DNA of 64,000 bases, from positions 62,001 through 126,000 of the forward strand of contig NZ_NFSC01000030.1 of NCBI RefSeq assembly GCF_002157505.1, read 5' to 3'. The translations under genes and the position numbers were made by a program. Origin of the DNA: Arthrobacter agilis (lineage in GTDB: Bacteria > Actinomycetota > Actinomycetes > Actinomycetales > Micrococcaceae). Below are positions 26,955-38,358 of the stretch, in pieces; position 1 is the stretch's first letter; every line of letters starts with the position of its first letter. Below the pieces are notes generated by a model. It saw nothing but the letters and a program-made list of their open reading frames with translations, was not told the DNA's origin and did no database searches.

Positions 26955-27701
26955 GTGAGCAATTCAGGCGAAGAGCGGGCGACCCCGGGAACCGAGGCAG
27001 GCTCCGGTGTGCAGCACGCGGGAGGACGAGCCGTCCAGCGGCCGGCCGGAAGTCCCCGTCCAGACAGCGACCGGGACGACGGCCTGCACGACGACGCGCC
27101 TCCCATCACGCTCACGTCGAGCCAGGCGAAGCGTGCCAGTTCGACGGCCCGTGGGATGCTGATCGCCACCGGGGCGACCATCGCCGTCGTCCTGCCCGTC
27201 TACTTCCTGAACCCCACCTACACGGCCGAGACGTACAAGCGCGACATCGATGTCGCGACCGTGGCACGTCAGGCTGCGGGCGACGCCGGCTACCTTCCGG
27301 CCTCACCGGACCTTCCCGAGGGCTGGTCCTCCAACTACGCCCGCTGGGTCACGGGCCGCAGCGACAGCGTGGATTTCTGGGAGGTCGGGTTCCTCACCTC
27401 GGACAGCGGCTTCATCCAGCTCACCCAGTCCGACGACGCCAATCCCACCTGGGTGGCCCAGCGGATCGGCGATGCGCAGGTATCCGGCACACGGACCATC
27501 AGCGGTCTGGAGTGGGAGCTCCTGGACGCGCCGAACGGCGACACGGTGCTGAGGTCCGACGTCGACGGCGCGACCGTCATCCTCAATGGGGAGGCGTCGC
27601 TCACCGAGTTCGACACCATGGGCGCAGCGGTCATCCAGGACGTGCGGCAGAACGCCGTCGAGGAGGCCGAGCGCCTGTCATCTTCCGACACGGACGGGTG
27701 A
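26955..27701 (+). CDS. DUF4245 family membrane-anchored protein
   Basis: A 248-residue protein of unknown function. A Gly/Arg/Asp-rich cytoplasmic N-terminus (about 65 residues) precedes a single membrane segment (GMLIATGATIAVVLPVYFL, 67-85). The exported domain has YKRDIDVATVARQA, the GWSSNYARW motif, VGFLTSDSGFIQLTQS and a hydrophobic C-terminal GAAVIQDV. Its position next to glpX and upstream of fumC is the same as Rv1100 in M. tuberculosis, so the family link is strongly supported by context. Confidence 0.85.
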   Translation: MSNSGEERATPGTEAGSGVQHAGGRAVQRPAGSPRPDSDRDDGLHDDAPPITLTSSQAKRASSTARGMLIATGATIAVVLPVYFLNPTYTAETYKRDIDVATVARQAAGDAGYLPASPDLPEGWSSNYARWVTGRSDSVDFWEVGFLTSDSGFIQLTQSDDANPTWVAQRIGDAQVSGTRTISGLEWELLDAPNGDTVLRSDVDGATVILNGEASLTEFDTMGAAVIQDVRQNAVEEAERLSSSDTDG

Positions 27702-27717
27702 GAACGGCCGGGCCCAG

Positions 27718-27723
27718 TACAGT
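27718..27723 (+). promoter_or_regulatory. -10 box TACAGT of a predicted leaderless promoter (carbonic anhydrase)
   Basis: Ends 8 nt before GTG 27731, within the 29-bp gap after the DUF4245 gene, suggesting an internal promoter. Confidence 0.5.
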
Positions 27724-27730
27724 GGTCGGC

Positions 27731-28345
27731 GTGACTCAGCAACTGACCCCGGCCGCGGCATGGCGCCGACTCCAGGAGGGCAACGCCCGGTTCGTCGCCT
27801 CGGACGTCTCGCATCCCAACCAGGACGCATCCCGCCGGACCGCCCTCGTGAACAACCAGAACCCGTTCGCCGTCATCTTCGGCTGCTCGGACTCGCGCCT
27901 GGCTGCGGAGATCATCTTCGACCTCGGCCTCGGCGACGTCTTCGTGGTGCGGACGGCCGGCCAGGTGATCGACGACGCCGTCCTCGGCTCGCTCGAGTAC
28001 AGCGTCAGCGTCCTGAACGTGCCGCTGATCGTGATCCTCGGCCACGACAGCTGCGGGGCGGTCACCGCGACCATGAACGCCGTCGAGACCGGGAACATGC
28101 CTGTCGGGTTCATCCGCGACCTCGTGGAGCGCATCACGCCGTCGGTTCTCACGGCGCGCAGGGAAGGCATCACCGACATCAACACGACGGTCATCGAGCA
28201 CACGAAGCAGACGTCGGCGCGGCTCGTCGACAGCTCGCGGGTGATCACGGAGGCCGTGGAGAACGGTTCCGTCGCCGTCATCGGCGTCTCCTACCGCCTG
28301 GACGAGGGCAAGGCCGTGCTCGTGTCAGGATTTGGCGCACTGTAG
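27731..28345 (+). CDS. Beta-class carbonic anhydrase
   Basis: Zinc enzyme that interconverts CO2 and bicarbonate. The 204 residues hold the full ligand set: C52 and D54 in FGCSDSR, H105 and C108 in LGHDSCGAV, with [11 protein letters not shown] between. Its closest resemblance is to the Rv1284/CanA- to Rv3588c/CanB-like group of beta enzymes. GTG 27731 is chosen from the upstream -10 box; GTG 27722, nine bases earlier, is in frame. It is followed by fumC after 22 bp, so bicarbonate supply and the TCA cycle are likely co-expressed. Confidence 0.94.
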   Translation: MTQQLTPAAAWRRLQEGNARFVASDVSHPNQDASRRTALVNNQNPFAVIFGCSDSRLAAEIIFDLGLGDVFVVRTAGQVIDDAVLGSLEYSVSVLNVPLIVILGHDSCGAVTATMNAVETGNMPVGFIRDLVERITPSVLTARREGITDINTTVIEHTKQTSARLVDSSRVITEAVENGSVAVIGVSYRLDEGKAVLVSGFGAL

Positions 28346-28367
28346 CGCCAGCGGTGAGAATTGCCGC

Positions 28368-29843
28368 ATGACTCCAACGCCTGCAGCCAGCCCTGAATCC
28401 CGCTCCACGACCGGCGCGACGCCCGGCACGGAGGATGCGGAGTACCGCATCGAACACGACACCATGGGCGAGGTGCGCGTCCCGGTCAACGCCCTGTACC
28501 GGGCCCAGACGCAGCGCGCCGTCGAGAACTTCCCGATCTCCGGCACCACCCTCGAGCGCGCGCACATCGAGGCGCTCGCCCGCATCAAGAAGGCCGCGGC
28601 GACGGCCAACGCCGAACTCGGAGTGCTCGACGAGGAGCGCGCCCGGGCCATCGAGGCGGCAGCCGAAGACGTCGCCTCGGGCCGGTACGACGGCGACTTC
28701 CCCGTGGACATCTACCAGACCGGCTCGGGGACGTCCTCGAACATGAACGCCAACGAGGTCATCGCGACCCTCGCAAGCCGGGCGCTCGAAGCCGCGGGCA
28801 GCTCCACCTCGGTCCACCCCAACGACCACGTCAATGCGTCGCAGTCCTCCAACGACGTCTTCCCGACGTCCGTCCACGTGGCAGCGACATCGGCCCTGGT
28901 GAAGGACCTCATCCCGGCCCTGGCCCACCTCGCGGAGGCGCTGGAGCGCAAGGCGGAGGAATTCAGCACCGTCGTGAAGTCCGGCCGCACGCACCTCATG
29001 GACGCCACACCGGTCACGCTCGGCCAGGAGTTCGGCGGCTACGCGGCGCAGGTCCGCTACGGTATCGAGCGCATCGAGGCGTCGCTGCCCCGCGTCGCGG
29101 AGGTCCCCTTGGGCGGCACGGCCGTCGGCACCGGCATCAACACCCCGGCCGGCTTCTCGGCACGCGTCATCGAGCTCCTCGCCGAGGACACCGGGCTCCC
29201 CCTCACCGAGGCACGGGACCACTTCGAGGCCCAGGCCAACCGCGACGCCCTCGTCGAGGTCTCGGGCATGCTGCGCACCATCGCCGTCTCCCTCACCAAG
29301 ATCCACAATGACCTCCGCTGGCTCGGGTCCGGCCCCAACACCGGCCTGGGCGAGATCGCTCTGCCCGACCTGCAGCCCGGCTCGTCGATCATGCCCGGCA
29401 AGGTCAACCCGGTCATCGCCGAAGCCGTCCTCATGGTCTGCGCCCAGGTGGTCGGCAACGACGCCACGGTGGCCTGGTCGGGGACGAACGGTGCCTTCGA
29501 GCTGAATGTCGGCATCCCCGTAATCGCCCGCAACGTGCTCGAGTCCATCCGCCTGCTCAGCAATTCGACGCGGGTCTCGGCCGACCGCATGATCGACGGA
29601 ATCACCGCCAACGTCGAGCGCGCCCGCTTCCTGGCGGAGGCCTCCCCCTCGATCGTGACGCCGCTGAACAAGTACATCGGCTACGAGAACGCGGCCAAGA
29701 TCGCGAAGAAGGCCGTCGCTGAGGGCCTCACCGTCCGCGAGGCCGTCGTCGCGCTCGGCTTCGTGGAGCGCGGCGAGCTCACCGAGGAGCAGCTGGACTC
29801 CGCTCTCGACGTCCTGTCGATGACGCGGCCGCCACAGGCCTGA
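28368..29843 (+). CDS. fumC: Class II fumarate hydratase
   Basis: TCA-cycle enzyme hydrating fumarate to malate without an iron-sulfur cluster. The 491 residues contain [47 protein letters not shown] and the flexible catalytic loop signature [11 protein letters not shown] near 338-348. The first 25 residues are a Pro/Thr/Ser-rich leader not found in most FumC. ATG 28368 has GGTGAG upstream. A strong intrinsic terminator follows 21 bp after the stop. Confidence 0.96.
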   Translation: MTPTPAASPESRSTTGATPGTEDAEYRIEHDTMGEVRVPVNALYRAQTQRAVENFPISGTTLERAHIEALARIKKAAATANAELGVLDEERARAIEAAAEDVASGRYDGDFPVDIYQTGSGTSSNMNANEVIATLASRALEAAGSSTSVHPNDHVNASQSSNDVFPTSVHVAATSALVKDLIPALAHLAEALERKAEEFSTVVKSGRTHLMDATPVTLGQEFGGYAAQVRYGIERIEASLPRVAEVPLGGTAVGTGINTPAGFSARVIELLAEDTGLPLTEARDHFEAQANRDALVEVSGMLRTIAVSLTKIHNDLRWLGSGPNTGLGEIALPDLQPGSSIMPGKVNPVIAEAVLMVCAQVVGNDATVAWSGTNGAFELNVGIPVIARNVLESIRLLSNSTRVSADRMIDGITANVERARFLAEASPSIVTPLNKYIGYENAAKIAKKAVAEGLTVREAVVALGFVERGELTEEQLDSALDVLSMTRPPQA

Positions 29844-29864
29844 CCGCAGCGGGCACCCGTTCGG

Positions 29865-29898
29865 GGAGGGCGCACCACATGGTGCGCCCTCCTTTTTT
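29865..29898 (+). terminator. Intrinsic terminator after fumC
   Basis: Perfect complementary arms (GGAGGGCGCACC and GGTGCGCCCTCC) with a 4-nt loop and six T residues, a textbook rho-independent terminator. Confidence 0.93.
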
Positions 29899-29917
29899 CT
29901 GCCCGCAGGCAGGGAAT

Positions 29918-29953
29918 TTGCACTATCGGAGGTCCGGTGCAAATGTGTACTCT

Positions 29954-29969
<16 letters not shown>
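29918..29969. promoter_or_regulatory. Operator cluster TTGCAC / GTGCAA / GTGCAA around the tetR start
   Basis: TTGCAC (29918-29923) and GTGCAA (29937-29942) form an inverted repeat, and a third GTGCAA (29964-29969) lies just inside the coding region, forming an extended near-palindrome TTGCACTATC...GATAAGTGCAA with the first. A TACTCT box lies between. The arrangement suits autorepression by the TetR protein. Confidence 0.65.
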
Positions 29970-32331
<2,362 letters not shown>

Positions 32332-32370
32332 GCCGCAGCGCGCGGTTCCCTGATCCGCAGCGGAGAATCT

Positions 32371-32402
32371 CCGGCCCGGCGGCCCTTCGGCTGCCGGGCC
32401 GG
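32371..32402 (+). terminator. GC-rich hairpin after the MFS gene
   Basis: 14-bp arms (one G-T wobble) closed by loop CTTC, about 40 bp after the stop. There is no T-run, which is frequent for actinobacterial terminators. Confidence 0.6.
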
Positions 32403-32420
32403 CGGCGTTCCGGGGTTGGT

Positions 32421-32500
32421 CAGGGATGGGGCGAGGTCGTCAGGGATGGGGCAGGGTCGTCAGGGATGGGGCGGGGTCGCCAGGGATGGGGCAGGGGTCG
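32421..32500. repeat. Four tandem 20-bp repeats CAGGGATGGGGC(G/A)(A/G)GGTCGT
   Basis: Four head-to-tail 20-bp units (32421, 32441, 32461 and 32481) with two variable positions each, in the convergent gap between the MFS exporter and the NUDIX gene, ending at the NUDIX stop. Noncoding in both directions. Confidence 0.9.
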
Positions 32501-32971
32501 TCAGCTGACGAAGCGGGTGACGCCGTCGAAGCCGCCCGCGCCCTGCACCAGCCGGAGGTGCCGCGCGTTGAGCTCCGGGAGGTCGTCCAGTGGGAACCAT
32601 CGGACGTCGAGTGACTCGTCGTCGTTCACGCGAGCGGTTCCGCTGACCCAGCGGCACCGGAAGTCGAGGGTGAGGAAGGTGCACACGTCGCCGTTCGGGT
32701 AGGTGATCGGGCCCACGACCGACGTGTCGAGCAGGTACTCGACCTCGACGACGACGCCGGTCTCCTCCAGGACCTCCCGCCGCAGCGCCTCGGCTGGTTC
32801 CTCACCGGGGTCGACCATCCCCGTGATGATGGTCCATCGGCCGTTGTCCGAGCGCTGCCCGAGGAGCACCTGCCCCTCGTCGTTGAACACCACGCCCCCG
32901 ACGCCGGGCAGCCACAGCGGATCGTGGCCGATCTTGCGCCGCAGGGCGACGACGAACTCCGGGGTAGGCAT
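32501..32971 (-). CDS. NUDIX hydrolase
   Basis: A 156-residue pyrophosphohydrolase acting on nucleoside-diphosphate-linked substrates. The Nudix box G-x5-E-x7-REVxEExGV is complete: G51, E57, R65, E66, E69, E70 and G72 (GMVDPGEEPAEALRREVLEE). Preceding LPGVGGVVFNDEGQVLLGQRSDNGRW and the following Y-N-DVCTFLTLDFRCRW fit general clean-up members such as ADP-ribose or CTP pyrophosphatases. Substrate is unknown. ATG 32971 has TAGGGT 8 nt upstream, formed by the stop codon of the preceding gene. Confidence 0.91.
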   Translation of the reverse strand: MPTPEFVVALRRKIGHDPLWLPGVGGVVFNDEGQVLLGQRSDNGRWTIITGMVDPGEEPAEALRREVLEETGVVVEVEYLLDTSVVGPITYPNGDVCTFLTLDFRCRWVSGTARVNDDESLDVRWFPLDDLPELNARHLRLVQGAGGFDGVTRFVS

Positions 32972-32978
32972 GGTTTTC

Positions 32979-32984
32979 ACCCTA
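32979..32984 (-). promoter_or_regulatory. -10 box TAGGGT of a predicted leaderless promoter (NUDIX)
   Basis: Last T is 8 nt from the A of the NUDIX ATG. The TAG of the hexamer is the stop codon of the prepilin peptidase gene. Confidence 0.45.
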
Positions 32985-33491
32985 GTACACAAGGGCCAGC
33001 GCGGCTCCGGCGATGAGGAAGGGCCCGAACGCCACCGAGGAACGGAGCGTGGCCCTGCGCGCGGCGACGAGTGCGAGGCTCCAGAGACCGCCCAGCACGA
33101 CGGCGAGGAAAGGCCCCCACCACACCTCCGGCCACCCGGCGAAGCCGAGGTAGAGGCCGAGCAGTCCGGCGAGCTTGACGTCGCCGAAGCCCAGTCCGTG
33201 CCGATGCAGCAGGTGCAGTGCCGCGAAGCCCGCCCCCAGGAGTGCACCCCCGGCGAGCATCCCTCCGATGCGGTGCCACTCCCCGGCGGCGCCGGCCGCG
33301 GCGCCCAGCAGGAGGATGGCGGCGGGGTAGGACGGGAGGATGATGCTGTCGGGCAGCCGGTGCGTCCGCCAGTCGACCAGGCTCAGCCGCACACCGACCA
33401 CGACGAAAGCGGCGAGCGCGATGGCGAGGAGGGCGAAGGCGAAGGGCTCTTCGCCCCGGTACCCGGCGAGAACGGGGATCACGCGCCCCAC
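32982..33491 (-). CDS. A24 prepilin peptidase / type IV leader peptidase (short form)
   Basis: A membrane aspartyl protease of 169 residues. The two catalytic aspartates are visible in SLVDWRTHRLPD and in the GxGD motif GLGFGDVKLAG. The N-terminal cysteine-bearing methylase domain of full PilD is missing, so this is the short form found in Tad-type or competence systems. About five or six hydrophobic segments are present. No pilin, tad or com genes are in the window, so its substrate must lie elsewhere. GTG 33491 or GTG 33482 could start it. Confidence 0.86.
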   Translation of the reverse strand: MGRVIPVLAGYRGEEPFAFALLAIALAAFVVVGVRLSLVDWRTHRLPDSIILPSYPAAILLLGAAAGAAGEWHRIGGMLAGGALLGAGFAALHLLHRHGLGFGDVKLAGLLGLYLGFAGWPEVWWGPFLAVVLGGLWSLALVAARRATLRSSVAFGPFLIAGAALALVY

Positions 33492-33529
33492 GGTACGCGA
33501 CGGCCCTGATGCCGCGACAGGGGTCCGGA

Positions 33530-33535
33530 TACACT
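33530..33535 (+). promoter_or_regulatory. -10 box TACACT of a predicted leaderless promoter (253-aa gene)
   Basis: Last T is exactly 7 nt before ATG 33542. Confidence 0.6.
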
Positions 33536-33541
33536 GTGGAA

Positions 33542-34303
33542 ATGGCGGCCCAGAACAGTTCCGGTACCAGTTCCGAGGAGACCTTCCGCTCCCTCTGCCG
33601 CTCCTCCCCCTGGCGCTGGGAGACCCTGCGGTTCACCATCACCTGGCGCGCGCCGTCGGCCCAGGGCATCGACACGCCGCCACCCCTCAAGGCATGGCTG
33701 CGAAGGCCCGCGGCGCTTCGCGTGGAGGCGGCGGACGGCTCGCTGCTCCACTCGACGACGGGCACCGAGACCTCCCGCGACACGCTGTACGTGAGCGCGA
33801 CGCGGAAGTCGTGGCTCCTCCCCCCGCGGCTCGTGACCCCCGTGTACGACCACGCCGGCCTCGTACGGCGGCGACCCGAAGCCGCCTACGGCGAGGCGGC
33901 CTTCGGCGACCCGCGCTGGTCCTCGATGCTCGACCCCGTGGAACTTGCCGGCAATGCGCCGGTCGCGATGGTGTTCCCCGGCGCGAACCGCGTCGAGGTG
34001 GAGGACCTCGCCGAGGAGACGTTCGCCGGCCGGCCCGTCCTCGCCGCCACCGTCCGGCCCAATGCGTCCTATGTACCCACTGCGCCGGGCCGGCCGCTCG
34101 TGGGCGACGGACGGACCCGCGTGGTGGTCGATACCGGCACGGCGGTGTGCGTATCGACGACGGCCCTCGACGGCCCGACACGTGGTGCCGGGCACGACCT
34201 CCACATCCTCGGCGTCGACGAGTACCTCACCGACGACTACTTCCGGGCTGCTCCTCCGGAGTTGAGCGACGTCAGCAGACACGTGCCCTGGGTCGTCGGC
34301 TGA
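33542..34303 (+). CDS. Conserved hypothetical protein of Arthrobacter relatives
   Basis: A 253-residue soluble protein I cannot assign to a named family. It has no signal peptide, membrane segment or obvious cofactor motif. Recognisable features are an aromatic N-terminal segment SPWRWETLRFTITW, a basic LKAWLRRPAALRVEAADGSLLHSTTGTE and a C-terminal DLHILGVDEYLTDDYF. The pattern of beta-strand-like stretches suggests a LolA/outer-shell-like sheet, but this is only impression. ATG 33542 is favoured by the leaderless -10 box. Confidence 0.65.
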   Translation: MAAQNSSGTSSEETFRSLCRSSPWRWETLRFTITWRAPSAQGIDTPPPLKAWLRRPAALRVEAADGSLLHSTTGTETSRDTLYVSATRKSWLLPPRLVTPVYDHAGLVRRRPEAAYGEAAFGDPRWSSMLDPVELAGNAPVAMVFPGANRVEVEDLAEETFAGRPVLAATVRPNASYVPTAPGRPLVGDGRTRVVVDTGTAVCVSTTALDGPTRGAGHDLHILGVDEYLTDDYFRAAPPELSDVSRHVPWVVG

Positions 34304-34349
34304 CCCTACCCATGCTTTTCGGCACCGACAGCACGGCCGGAACGGCCCG

Positions 34350-34390
34350 GGACAGCCGGAGGCCCCGCGAAGCTGGGCCTCCGGCTGTCC
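34350..34390. terminator. Bidirectional hairpin overlapping the PhoH2 stop codon
   Basis: Perfect 16-bp arms (34350-34365 and 34375-34390) with a 9-nt loop. The right arm includes the last base of the PhoH2 stop codon, so it can end transcription from both the hypothetical gene and the PhoH2 gene. Confidence 0.82.
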
Positions 34391-35772
34391 TAGATCTCCG
34401 TCCCCTCGAGCAGCTCGGTGACGAGGGCCGCTATGGGTGAGCGCTCGGAGCGGGTCAGGGTGACGTGGCCGAAGAGGGGATGCCCCTTCAGGATCTCGAC
34501 CACGGCCGCGATGCCGTCGTGGCGCCCCACGCGGAGGTTGTCCCGCTGGGCGACGTCGTGCGTGAGCACGATCTTGGAGTTCTGCCCGATGCGGCTCATG
34601 ACCGTGAGGAGCACGTTCTTCTCGAGGGACTGCGCTTCGTCGACGATCACGAAGGAGTCGTGCAGGCTGCGCCCCCGGATATGGGTGAGCGGCAGCACCT
34701 CCAGCATGCCGCGGTCCATGACCTCCTCCATGACTTCCTGCGACACGAGGGCTCCGAGCGTGTCAAAGACCGCCTGCGCCCACGGGTTCATCTTCTCGTT
34801 CTCGCTGCCGGGCAGGTAGCCGAGTTCCTGGCCGCCCACGGCGTAGAGGGGACGGAAGACGACGACCTTGCGGTGCTCACGCCGCTCGAGGACCGCCTCG
34901 AGGCCGGCGCACAATGCCAGCGCCGACTTGCCGGTTCCCGCGCGTCCGCCGAGGGACACGATTCCCACGTCGGGGTCCATCAGGAGGTCGATCGCGAGCC
35001 GCTGCTCAGCCGAGCGCCCGTGCAGTCCGAAGACGTCGCGGTCGCCGCGAACCAGCCGGATCTGCTTGTCGGCGCCGACGCGGCCCAGGGCCGACCCGCG
35101 CGGAGAGAGCATGATGACACCCGTGTTGACGGGCTGCTCCGCCCCGGCCGGGGTGAAGACCGCCTGGTGGTCGTACAGGGCGTTCACCTCCTCGGTCGTT
35201 GCATCGAGCTCCGCCACTCCCGTCCAGCCCGAGTCCTTCACGAACTCGTTGCGGTACTCGTCGGCCTGCAGGCCCATCGCGGAGGCCTTCACGCGCATCG
35301 GCAGGTCCTTCGAGACGACCGTGACGTCGCACCCCTCGACGGCGAGGTTCTTCGCGACCGCGAGGATCCGGGAGTCGTTGTCGCCGCTCCGGAAACCCAC
35401 GGGGAGCACCTCGGGCGACACGTGGTTCAACTCGACGCGCAGCGTCCCACCTTCCTGCCCGAGGGGGACGGCCCTGTCGAGTCCACCGTTCTCGACCCTG
35501 AGGTCGTCCAGCAGCCGGAGTGCCTTCCGCGCGAAGTAGCCGAGTTCCGGGTCGTGGCGCTTGCTCTCGAGTTCGGAGATGACGACGACGGGCAGGATCA
35601 CTTCGTGTTCCGCGAACCGCAGGATGGCGCGGGGATCGGACAACAGCACCGAGGTGTCGATGACGTAGCTGCGGCGGGCCGCCGCTCCGTCGTGGTCCTC
35701 AGGCGACGCGGCACCAGCTGCGTCGGGGGTACTGGTGGTGGCGTCCTGCCGGGAGGTGTTGGTTGTAGCCAC
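34390..35772 (-). CDS. PhoH2 protein: PIN RNase domain fused to PhoH ATPase
   Basis: A 460-residue two-domain protein. The N-terminal PIN domain (about 35-170) has [16 protein letters not shown], a conserved acidic pocket and SISELE-like [22 protein letters not shown] and VVSKDLPMR. The C-terminal PhoH domain holds Walker [11 protein letters not shown], Walker [10 protein letters not shown] and ILTHDVAQ. PhoH2 proteins from mycobacteria are ATP-dependent RNA helicase/RNases. GTG 35772 has GGAGCGGAG upstream, better than GTG 35799. Mycobacterial phoH2 (Rv1095) is in the same neighbourhood. Confidence 0.92.
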   Translation of the reverse strand: MATTNTSRQDATTSTPDAAGAASPEDHDGAAARRSYVIDTSVLLSDPRAILRFAEHEVILPVVVISELESKRHDPELGYFARKALRLLDDLRVENGGLDRAVPLGQEGGTLRVELNHVSPEVLPVGFRSGDNDSRILAVAKNLAVEGCDVTVVSKDLPMRVKASAMGLQADEYRNEFVKDSGWTGVAELDATTEEVNALYDHQAVFTPAGAEQPVNTGVIMLSPRGSALGRVGADKQIRLVRGDRDVFGLHGRSAEQRLAIDLLMDPDVGIVSLGGRAGTGKSALALCAGLEAVLERREHRKVVVFRPLYAVGGQELGYLPGSENEKMNPWAQAVFDTLGALVSQEVMEEVMDRGMLEVLPLTHIRGRSLHDSFVIVDEAQSLEKNVLLTVMSRIGQNSKIVLTHDVAQRDNLRVGRHDGIAAVVEILKGHPLFGHVTLTRSERSPIAALVTELLEGTEI

Positions 35773-35906
35773 GTGAACTCCGCTCCGGGGTGAGCACACC
35801 CCGAATTCGTAGGGTTGGGGTGGATCGCTCCGGCCTGGAGGCCGGGCGCGGCCTCCCCGACTCGTACGAGATGCCTGTCAGCACCATCGGCGTCATCAGC
35901 GGCCTT

Positions 35907-35936
35907 CCATCGACGGATTCGGACTCCCGTCGATGG
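35907..35936 (-). terminator. Hairpin downstream of the isoprenyl transferase gene
   Basis: Arms CCATCGACGG and CCGTCGATGG separated by 10 nt, about 75 nt past the gene stop. The remaining 200 bp up to the PhoH2 start contain no coding feature I can support. Confidence 0.5.
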
Positions 35937-36008
35937 GTCGACCCTACGCCGTCCCGGGGCGTGGCGCAGTCCTTTTTCCCGTGGTAATTGTTACGAAGTG
36001 GTGAACTC

Positions 36009-36776
36009 TCAGGACCCGAACCGCCGCTGCCTGCGGCCGAAGTCGCGGAGGGCCCGCAGGAAGTCGACGCGCCGGAAATCGGGCCACAGGGCCTCGCAGA
36101 AATAGAACTCGCTGTAGGCGCTCTGCCACATGAGGAAACCGGACAGCCGCTGCTCGCCGGAGGTCCGGATGACCAGGTCCGGGTCCTGCTGGCCGCGGGT
36201 GTAGAGGAAGGACGAGATGTGCTGGTCCGTCAGTTCCTCGGCCAGGGTCTCGAGCGACATGCCCTTGCCCGCGGCGTCGCGCATCAGTTCCTTGACGGCG
36301 TCGACGATCTCCCGCCGCCCTCCGTAGCCCACCGCCACGTTGACGTGGAGCCCGTCGATCTTCTCCGTGGACGCCGCAAGGCTGGTGAGCTTCTCGCTCA
36401 GGTCCTGCGGCAGCAGGTCGAGGGCACCCACGGGCTGGACCCGCACCCGGTTGCTCTCGCCCAGCCTGTCCAGGGTGTTGGCGATGATGTCGAGGAGCTG
36501 GTCGATCTCCTCCTGGGGCCGGCCCATGTTGTCCGTGGACAGCATGTAGAGCGTCACGACGTCGACGCCGAGTTCCTCGCACCAACCGAGGAACTCGTGG
36601 ATCTTGTCGGCACCAGCCTGGTGCCCGTGGCTCGTGGGCGCGCCCGCGAGCTTCGCCCAGCGACGGTTGCCGTCCACCATGACGCCGATGTGGTGCGGGA
36701 TGCGCTCGGGCGCGAGATTCCGCTGCAACCTGCGCTCGTAGAAGCTGTAGCCGACTTCGGGGAACTTCCACGTCAC
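36009..36776 (-). CDS. Cis-isoprenyl diphosphate synthase (UppS / Z-FPP synthase type)
   Basis: Makes cis-prenyl diphosphates from IPP; 255 residues is the family length. The conserved start is HHIGVMVDGNRRWA with catalytic D35, then HxxG HGHQAGADKI, TLYMLSTDNMGRPQEEI, VGYGGRREIVDA and DPDLVIRTSGEQRLSGFL. In context it matches mycobacterial Rv1086 (short-chain Z,E-FPP synthase) rather than the long-chain UppS that lies beside recO and era, so the product length cannot be fixed from sequence. GTG 36776 has GGGGAGGG upstream. Confidence 0.93.
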   Translation of the reverse strand: MTWKFPEVGYSFYERRLQRNLAPERIPHHIGVMVDGNRRWAKLAGAPTSHGHQAGADKIHEFLGWCEELGVDVVTLYMLSTDNMGRPQEEIDQLLDIIANTLDRLGESNRVRVQPVGALDLLPQDLSEKLTSLAASTEKIDGLHVNVAVGYGGRREIVDAVKELMRDAAGKGMSLETLAEELTDQHISSFLYTRGQQDPDLVIRTSGEQRLSGFLMWQSAYSEFYFCEALWPDFRRVDFLRALRDFGRRQRRFGS

Positions 36777-37026
36777 GCCCGGCTGCCCTCCCCTGGTCCA
36801 GCTCCGGCCCGGCCGGAGGAATTCTCGATACGGAACGCCTGCGCCCCGGATGCCTCCTCCTACCGTACCGGCAGTTGCCTGACAACAGGCTGCATTGACG
36901 GTACCGGCCATCGTCGTCGGCACCGTCGCAGGCCCGGGCACCGGCCTCGTCGGCAGCTCCGCCTCCTGGGCTGTGAGTTCCCTCATTCTCCGCGGGAACC
37001 CGGCAGTGAGCCTGGGACGCTTGGGC

Positions 37027-37032
37027 TAGAAT
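37027..37032 (+). promoter_or_regulatory. -10 box TAGAAT of a predicted leaderless promoter (TrhA/hemolysin III)
   Basis: Last T is exactly 7 nt before ATG 37039. Confidence 0.6.
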
Positions 37033-37038
37033 CCGGGC

Positions 37039-37791
37039 ATGACCTCGCGCCATCCGACCCCCGGTCCGGGCCCTTCGGAACCCGCCGGCGACCGCGACAG
37101 GACACTCGGGGATGCCGTCCAGTCGGTGGCCGGACCCCTGGCGGATGCGATGGCGACCAAGCCGCTCTGGCGCGGCTGGATCCACGCCGTCGCCACTCCG
37201 CTCGCGGTCGCTGCGGGGATCGTCCTGGTGGTCCTGGCGCCGACTCCGGGACTCAGGATCGCGTCCGCCATCTACGCCCTGACCGGTGTCCTGCTCTTCG
37301 GTGTGAGCGCGGTCTACCACCGGGGCGACTGGAGCCCGCGCGTGAAGGTGGTCCTGAAGCGCCTGGACCACACGAACATCATGTTGGTCATCGCAGGCTC
37401 CTACACTCCGCTGGCCTGGGCCCTGCTCGAGCGTGGAAGGGCGGGCACCCTCCTCTGGATCATCTGGGGCGGCGCGATCGCCGGCGTGCTCTTCCGGAAC
37501 CTGTGGGTCAATGCCCCGCGCTGGCTCTACGTACCGATCTACGTGGCACTGGGGCTCGGCTCCGTGTTCTACATGCCCGACTTCTTCGCGGCGAACGCCC
37601 CCGCCGCGGCACTGATCTGCGTCGGCGGCGTCTTCTACATCGCGGGAGCGGTGTTCTACGGGATCAAGCGCCCCAACTTCTCCCTGCGCGTGTTCGGCTT
37701 CCACGAGCTCTTCCACGCCTTCACGGTGGCCGCGTTCGCCGCGCACTTCGTCGCGATCATGCTCGCCGTCCTCCATCCGGTCCAGACCTAG
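37039..37791 (+). CDS. TrhA / hemolysin III family membrane protein
   Basis: A PAQR-superfamily membrane protein of 250 residues with seven predicted membrane helices after a roughly 45-residue hydrophilic start. Conserved residues: FGVSAVYHRGDW in the first helix loop, KRLDHTNIML, and the C-terminal GFHELFHAFTVAAFAAHF with the metal-binding histidines. Bacterial relatives affect membrane energetics and lipid homeostasis, and one has hemolytic activity; the role here is not known. It diverges from the isoprenyl transferase gene, as Rv1085c does from Rv1086. Confidence 0.93.
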   Translation: MTSRHPTPGPGPSEPAGDRDRTLGDAVQSVAGPLADAMATKPLWRGWIHAVATPLAVAAGIVLVVLAPTPGLRIASAIYALTGVLLFGVSAVYHRGDWSPRVKVVLKRLDHTNIMLVIAGSYTPLAWALLERGRAGTLLWIIWGGAIAGVLFRNLWVNAPRWLYVPIYVALGLGSVFYMPDFFAANAPAAALICVGGVFYIAGAVFYGIKRPNFSLRVFGFHELFHAFTVAAFAAHFVAIMLAVLHPVQT

Positions 37792-37916
37792 CGGCGGACG
37801 CCGGCACCTGGCCCTATCCCCCGATATCCGGCGCTCGGCCCGCCCGACGCCGCCTTCGCGGCCCGAGGCCGGCCCGGCCGGCTACGCTCCCCGAAGTCCG
37901 TGGGGAGGGGGTCCGA

Positions 37917-38255
37917 TCAGCGGTTGTCCGGTCCGTGCTTCCCGCCGGGCATTGGCAGATCGTTCCCGTCCGGGCCCTGCGGGCGGCGCTGTCCGCCATC
38001 ACCGGCTCCTGCCGGGGGAACGGGCCCGCTGTCCGTGGCGCCGCGCTGCACCCGGGCCTCCTGCACCTCGGCGGTGTACCGGACCCTGCGGATGCGCTTG
38101 GTCATGTCCCGGATCAGGAAGATCACCACCACGACGACGAACAGTGTCGCCAGGAAGCCCAGGGTCCCGGGCGTCACGGACGACGGATCAAGGCCCGGAC
38201 GCAGCGTCGGGTCCCCCGACGGCGTCGTCGTTGCAGCCAGGTTGAGGGTAAGCAC
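37917..38255 (-). CDS. Small single-pass membrane protein, unknown function
   Basis: A 112-residue protein. A short Thr-rich N-terminus precedes one hydrophobic segment (TLGFLATLFVVVVVIFLIRD, about 28-47), then a basic cytoplasmic tail (TKRIRRVRYTAEVQEARVQ) and a Gly/Pro/Asp-rich end. A small protein of this sort commonly follows mca in Arthrobacter. No usable ribosome site is visible; GTG 38255 or 38258 is the likely start. Confidence 0.65.
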   Translation of the reverse strand: MLTLNLAATTTPSGDPTLRPGLDPSSVTPGTLGFLATLFVVVVVIFLIRDMTKRIRRVRYTAEVQEARVQRGATDSGPVPPAGAGDGGQRRPQGPDGNDLPMPGGKHGPDNR

Positions 38256-38358
38256 CACGCATGCACCACTTTCGAAGCTCACGGCGGATTCCGATGGTCC
38301 GCCGCCTGCAATTCTACGCGGGATAGAAATTCCCCGTAGACGACCCGTAGACGATGGG

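Noticed and set aside
32421-32500. CRISPR array
   Set aside because: The 20-bp units abut each other without spacers and there are no cas genes.
35800-36000. Small plus-strand open frames between PhoH2 and the isoprenyl transferase
   Set aside because: They are under 100 codons, lack ribosome-binding sites, and cross a stable hairpin; no homology was recognised.
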